This document shows positions 62,279 to 64,000 of a stretch of DNA of 64,000 nt, in pieces (position 1 is the stretch's first letter; every line of letters begins with the position of its first letter). The stretch is from an uncultured Maribacter sp. (GTDB lineage: Bacteria; Bacteroidota; Bacteroidia; Flavobacteriales; Flavobacteriaceae): assembly GCA_947498505.1 (NCBI GenBank), contig CANMKG010000002.1, forward strand, positions 558,001 to 622,000, in the 5' to 3' direction. A model generated the notes under the pieces. The model was not told where the DNA came from. It made no database searches and saw nothing but the letters and a program-made list of their open reading frames with translations. A program made the position numbers and the translations under genes.

Positions 62279-62389
62279 AACTTAAAATAATTTACTTATC
62301 TTATCTATTACTAAACAAAAGTAATAAAAATTTAGTTCAAAGTAGTACATAAAAGTACATTTTTTGAAATAAATACTTACAAGAATTGA

Positions 62390-62851
62390 ATGAAAGCTGA
62401 CGAAATAATAAATATTTTACTATCAGAATTCAAAACCGATAAAGCTGGTCTTGCTACAATTTTAGATGTACATAAATCTACAATTAGCAATATTAGTAAA
62501 GGGTATACAAAACGTATTTCTCCAAAACTTGCTCAACGAATAATAGGTTTAAAACCAGAATTAAACTACTCTTTTTTAGTAGGTGCTAGTAATCAATTAC
62601 GATTAACTGATGATGAAGATATTGCGCCTGCAAGTATTTGTTTAACTACAAAAGGAAGATCACGAATAACGGTTGAAGAAATCGCAACTTTTGTATTGAA
62701 TCATATAGAAGAGTTTGAAAAGAATGATATTTTTTCAGTGTATAAAAGCTCTGTGATTAATCAAGCTAAGGTAGAGCTACTGCAAGAACAGTTACTTTTA
62801 AAAAATACGCTTAAAAACGATAATGAGGAGGAAGCAGATAATGAGGATTAA
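62390..62851 (+). CDS. Helix-turn-helix (XRE-like) protein
   Basis: A 153-residue protein with an N-terminal helix-turn-helix of the Cro/XRE type: LSEFKTDKAGLATILDVHKS, then TISNISKGYTKRISPKLAQR. The remainder is helical and acidic, with KGRSRITVEEIATFVLNHIE and a Glu/Asp-rich tail (DNEEEADNED). It may be a DNA-binding regulator with a dimerisation or partner-binding C-terminus. The tandem motif 30 bases upstream could be its own operator. It overlaps the convergent gene by 4 bases. Confidence 0.75.
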   Translation: MKADEIINILLSEFKTDKAGLATILDVHKSTISNISKGYTKRISPKLAQRIIGLKPELNYSFLVGASNQLRLTDDEDIAPASICLTTKGRSRITVEEIATFVLNHIEEFEKNDIFSVYKSSVINQAKVELLQEQLLLKNTLKNDNEEEADNED

Positions 62852-63159
62852 ATACCTTTAAGTGTTTTTTCAATATCTTGCTCGGTAATTTTATCAAAGC
62901 CAATATCTTTTAAAAGTACAAGTATTTTTAGGTTTTTCACACGCTTTTTAGCTTTTTCATTTTTAGCATCAATTTCTTTAATTTTTTTGTTTTTGAATAG
63001 GCTTTTTAGGTACCCTTTTTCACTGTCGGAATAATCATCGTTGGATGCGTTAAACTTATCCATAATATCGCTTAGTAAAACTATAGTTTCGCTAACAGAT
63101 AATTCTCCCTCTGTGGTCCTTCGACGCACTTCTTTTATTTCTTTTATTAAATCTTGCAT
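62848..63159 (-). CDS. Unknown 103-residue charged protein
   Basis: A small soluble, Lys/Glu/Asp-rich, mostly helical protein (MQDLIKEIKEVRRRTTEGEL; ETIVLLSDIMDKFNASNDDY). No family recognised. It lies 11 bases downstream of the membrane-protein gene on the same strand, so it probably belongs to the three-gene unit lipoprotein-membrane protein-this gene. Confidence 0.65.
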   Translation of the reverse strand: MQDLIKEIKEVRRRTTEGELSVSETIVLLSDIMDKFNASNDDYSDSEKGYLKSLFKNKKIKEIDAKNEKAKKRVKNLKILVLLKDIGFDKITEQDIEKTLKGI

Positions 63160-63170
63160 AGGTAGTAGGC

Positions 63171-63671
63171 TTAACTTTCAGATAAGGTTTTAGATTTTAA
63201 AATGTTTAAAATCTCTTTAGTTTCTTGTTGAAATTCGTCTTTTAAAATCTCTTGTTTTTTATGCCAAATAGATATTTTGTTTATTAGCAATGTTAGTATA
63301 AGGAAAAGTGAACATGATCCAATTGCGTACAAATGGAGCAAAACATTATCAAAACGAATCTCAGGTTGGAAAATCCAAGTAATCTGAACAGTATAGGAGT
63401 AAATAGGGACAAGGAAAGAGGATAAATATGGTCTAAAGGCTACTCCTAGTATTATTATTACGGGAACAACAGATTGCATTAGTGTCCAAACAAATGTATA
63501 ATAATCGTAGAAGCCATAGTCGTTACCTCCTTCTATTTTTAAAAACAATAATACCTTATCTAGATATAATAATAATCCAGATAAGGCAATTAATATTGAT
63601 CCAAGAACTCTTTTATTTATTATGATCTCCAACGATTCTAATTTTCTCTCTATCGACGTTATGAATCTCAT
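63171..63671 (-). CDS. Membrane protein of unknown function
   Basis: A protein of about 166 residues with four TM segments (after GSILIALSGLLLYLDKVLLF; WTLMQSVVPVIIILGVAF; the third near YTVQITWIF; AIGSCSLFLILTLLIN) and a cytoplasmic Lys-rich tail with a coiled-coil look. Start ATG 63671 would overlap the upstream small lipoprotein by 59 bases in another frame; TTG 63632 gives a 20-base overlap and keeps the first TM, so the start is open. A distant ATG at 63698 is unlikely. Confidence 0.65.
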   Translation of the reverse strand: MRFITSIERKLESLEIIINKRVLGSILIALSGLLLYLDKVLLFLKIEGGNDYGFYDYYTFVWTLMQSVVPVIIILGVAFRPYLSSFLVPIYSYTVQITWIFQPEIRFDNVLLHLYAIGSCSLFLILTLLINKISIWHKKQEILKDEFQQETKEILNILKSKTLSES

Positions 63672-63771
63672 AAAGGCTATCCGTTTCTGCGGTATCATTT
63701 TTTTCGCAAGAGCTCAAAAACCCTATAAATACAAATACTACCGCGATTAATACTAAATTTTTAACTTTCAT
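63613..63771 (-). CDS. Small lipoprotein, 52 residues
   Basis: Frame from ATG 63771 to TAA 63615-63613: MKVKNLVLIAVVFVFIGFLS is the signal, SSC the lipobox (Cys22), followed by the acidic stretch EKNDTAETDSLYEIHNVDRE and a short basic end. It overlaps the start of the downstream membrane-protein gene, which suggests coupling. Unknown function. Confidence 0.6.
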   Translation of the reverse strand: MKVKNLVLIAVVFVFIGFLSSCEKNDTAETDSLYEIHNVDREKIRIVGDHNK

Positions 63772-63820
63772 AATAACATGCTTTTAATTAATAATTATTT
63801 ATTACATGTAAATTACGAAT

Positions 63821-63838
63821 TTCCTACAAATGTAGGAA
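63821..63838. promoter_or_regulatory. Perfect dyad overlapping a -7 box
   Basis: TTCCTACA-AA-TGTAGGAA is a perfect palindrome. On the minus strand it contains TACATTTG (63834-63827), an exact TAnnTTTG box pointing to the small lipoprotein gene, so the dyad probably is an operator. The TACA/TGTA half-sites recall BlaI/MecI-type operators (inference). Confidence 0.55.
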
Positions 63839-64000
63839 TTATATTAATGAGTTTTGGTGTAAGTATTACGGATATCGGTATGTAGTGTAAGTAATTCGGT
63901 ATACAGCCAAAATGTTTACATAAACATCTTTGAATTGTGATTATAATCGATAATCGGAAAGCGTCAAAGAAAATAGTTTTAACGTAGTTTTTTGGAGACT
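63839..64000 (+). other. Right-edge intergenic DNA with short direct repeats
   Basis: No gene is visible to the end of the window. Two 15-mers (63858-63872 and 63885-63899, shared GTGTAAGTA, 13 of 15 identical) repeat 27 bases apart, and GTTTACATAAAC is a small palindrome at about 63914. They may belong to a regulatory region of the lipoprotein gene or of a gene outside the window. Confidence 0.4.

Overview
This window comes from a low-GC member of the Bacteroidota, most likely the family Flavobacteriaceae. Three things point there. The joined str-S10-spc-alpha ribosomal cluster has the gene order and residue signatures of that group (zinc-free S14 and L36, L17 with a long basic tail, infA directly after secY). 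The promoters read TTG/TTTG, then 17-22 bases, then TAnnTTTG, and Shine-Dalgarno sites are rare. The accessory genes are typical of the phylum: a FecI/FecR/TonB receptor set, TlpA-type thioredoxin lipoproteins, CtlX, BCCT and MtfA-like proteins. I saw no tRNA, rRNA, CRISPR array, transposase or phage structural gene.

Bases 1-16626 hold the translation cluster: rpsG (cut by the left edge), fusA, rpsJ, rplC-rplD-rplW-rplB-rpsS-rplV-rpsC-rplP-rpmC-rpsQ-rplN-rplX-rplE-rpsN-rpsH-rplF-rplR-rpsE-rpmD-rplO-secY-infA-rpmJ-rpsM-rpsK-rpsD-rpoA-rplQ, closed by a strong terminator. The genes are nearly contiguous except at three gaps, before rplC, rpsH and rpsD. Each gap contains foldable inverted repeats that look like ribosomal-protein leader RNAs.

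Bases 16665-30892 carry central metabolism on the plus strand: carA, eno, a glycogen synthase, gltA and two pentein-fold amidinohydrolases (a DDAH-like enzyme and CtlX). A self-contained cassette lies between the two amidinohydrolases: a TetR regulator, an RND/MMPL exporter, a LolA-like periplasmic protein and an outer-membrane barrel protein. Three copies of a presumed TetR operator are found there, one placed exactly between the -33 and -7 boxes of the tetR promoter. The cassette looks like an inner-membrane to outer-membrane export route under its own repressor.

Bases 30889-44339 are mostly minus-strand accessory genes: a BCCT transporter whose real N-terminus lacks an ATG/GTG/TTG start, a MmcQ-like protein, an acetyltransferase, VOC proteins, a methionine aminopeptidase, a Crp-family regulator, a beta-helix lipoprotein, a nitroreductase facing an HxlR regulator, a TlpA-like lipoprotein and two unknown exported proteins. 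A 52-base upstream element is repeated in front of two of these genes.

Bases 44559-56049 contain argS, an MtfA-like peptidase, a complete ECF sigma/FecR/TonB-receptor surface-signalling set, and, divergent from it, a large lipoprotein built of two kinds of internal repeat; then ffh and folD. Bases 55903-64000 contain an esterase, another VOC protein, an alpha/beta hydrolase facing a second HxlR regulator, a HerA-like ATPase with a lipoprotein partner, queE, an HTH protein and a small membrane locus at the right edge. Genes too short for a simple length cut-off (rpmD, rpmJ and two small lipoproteins) were found by reading the gaps.

All homology statements are recognition by eye; no search was run.
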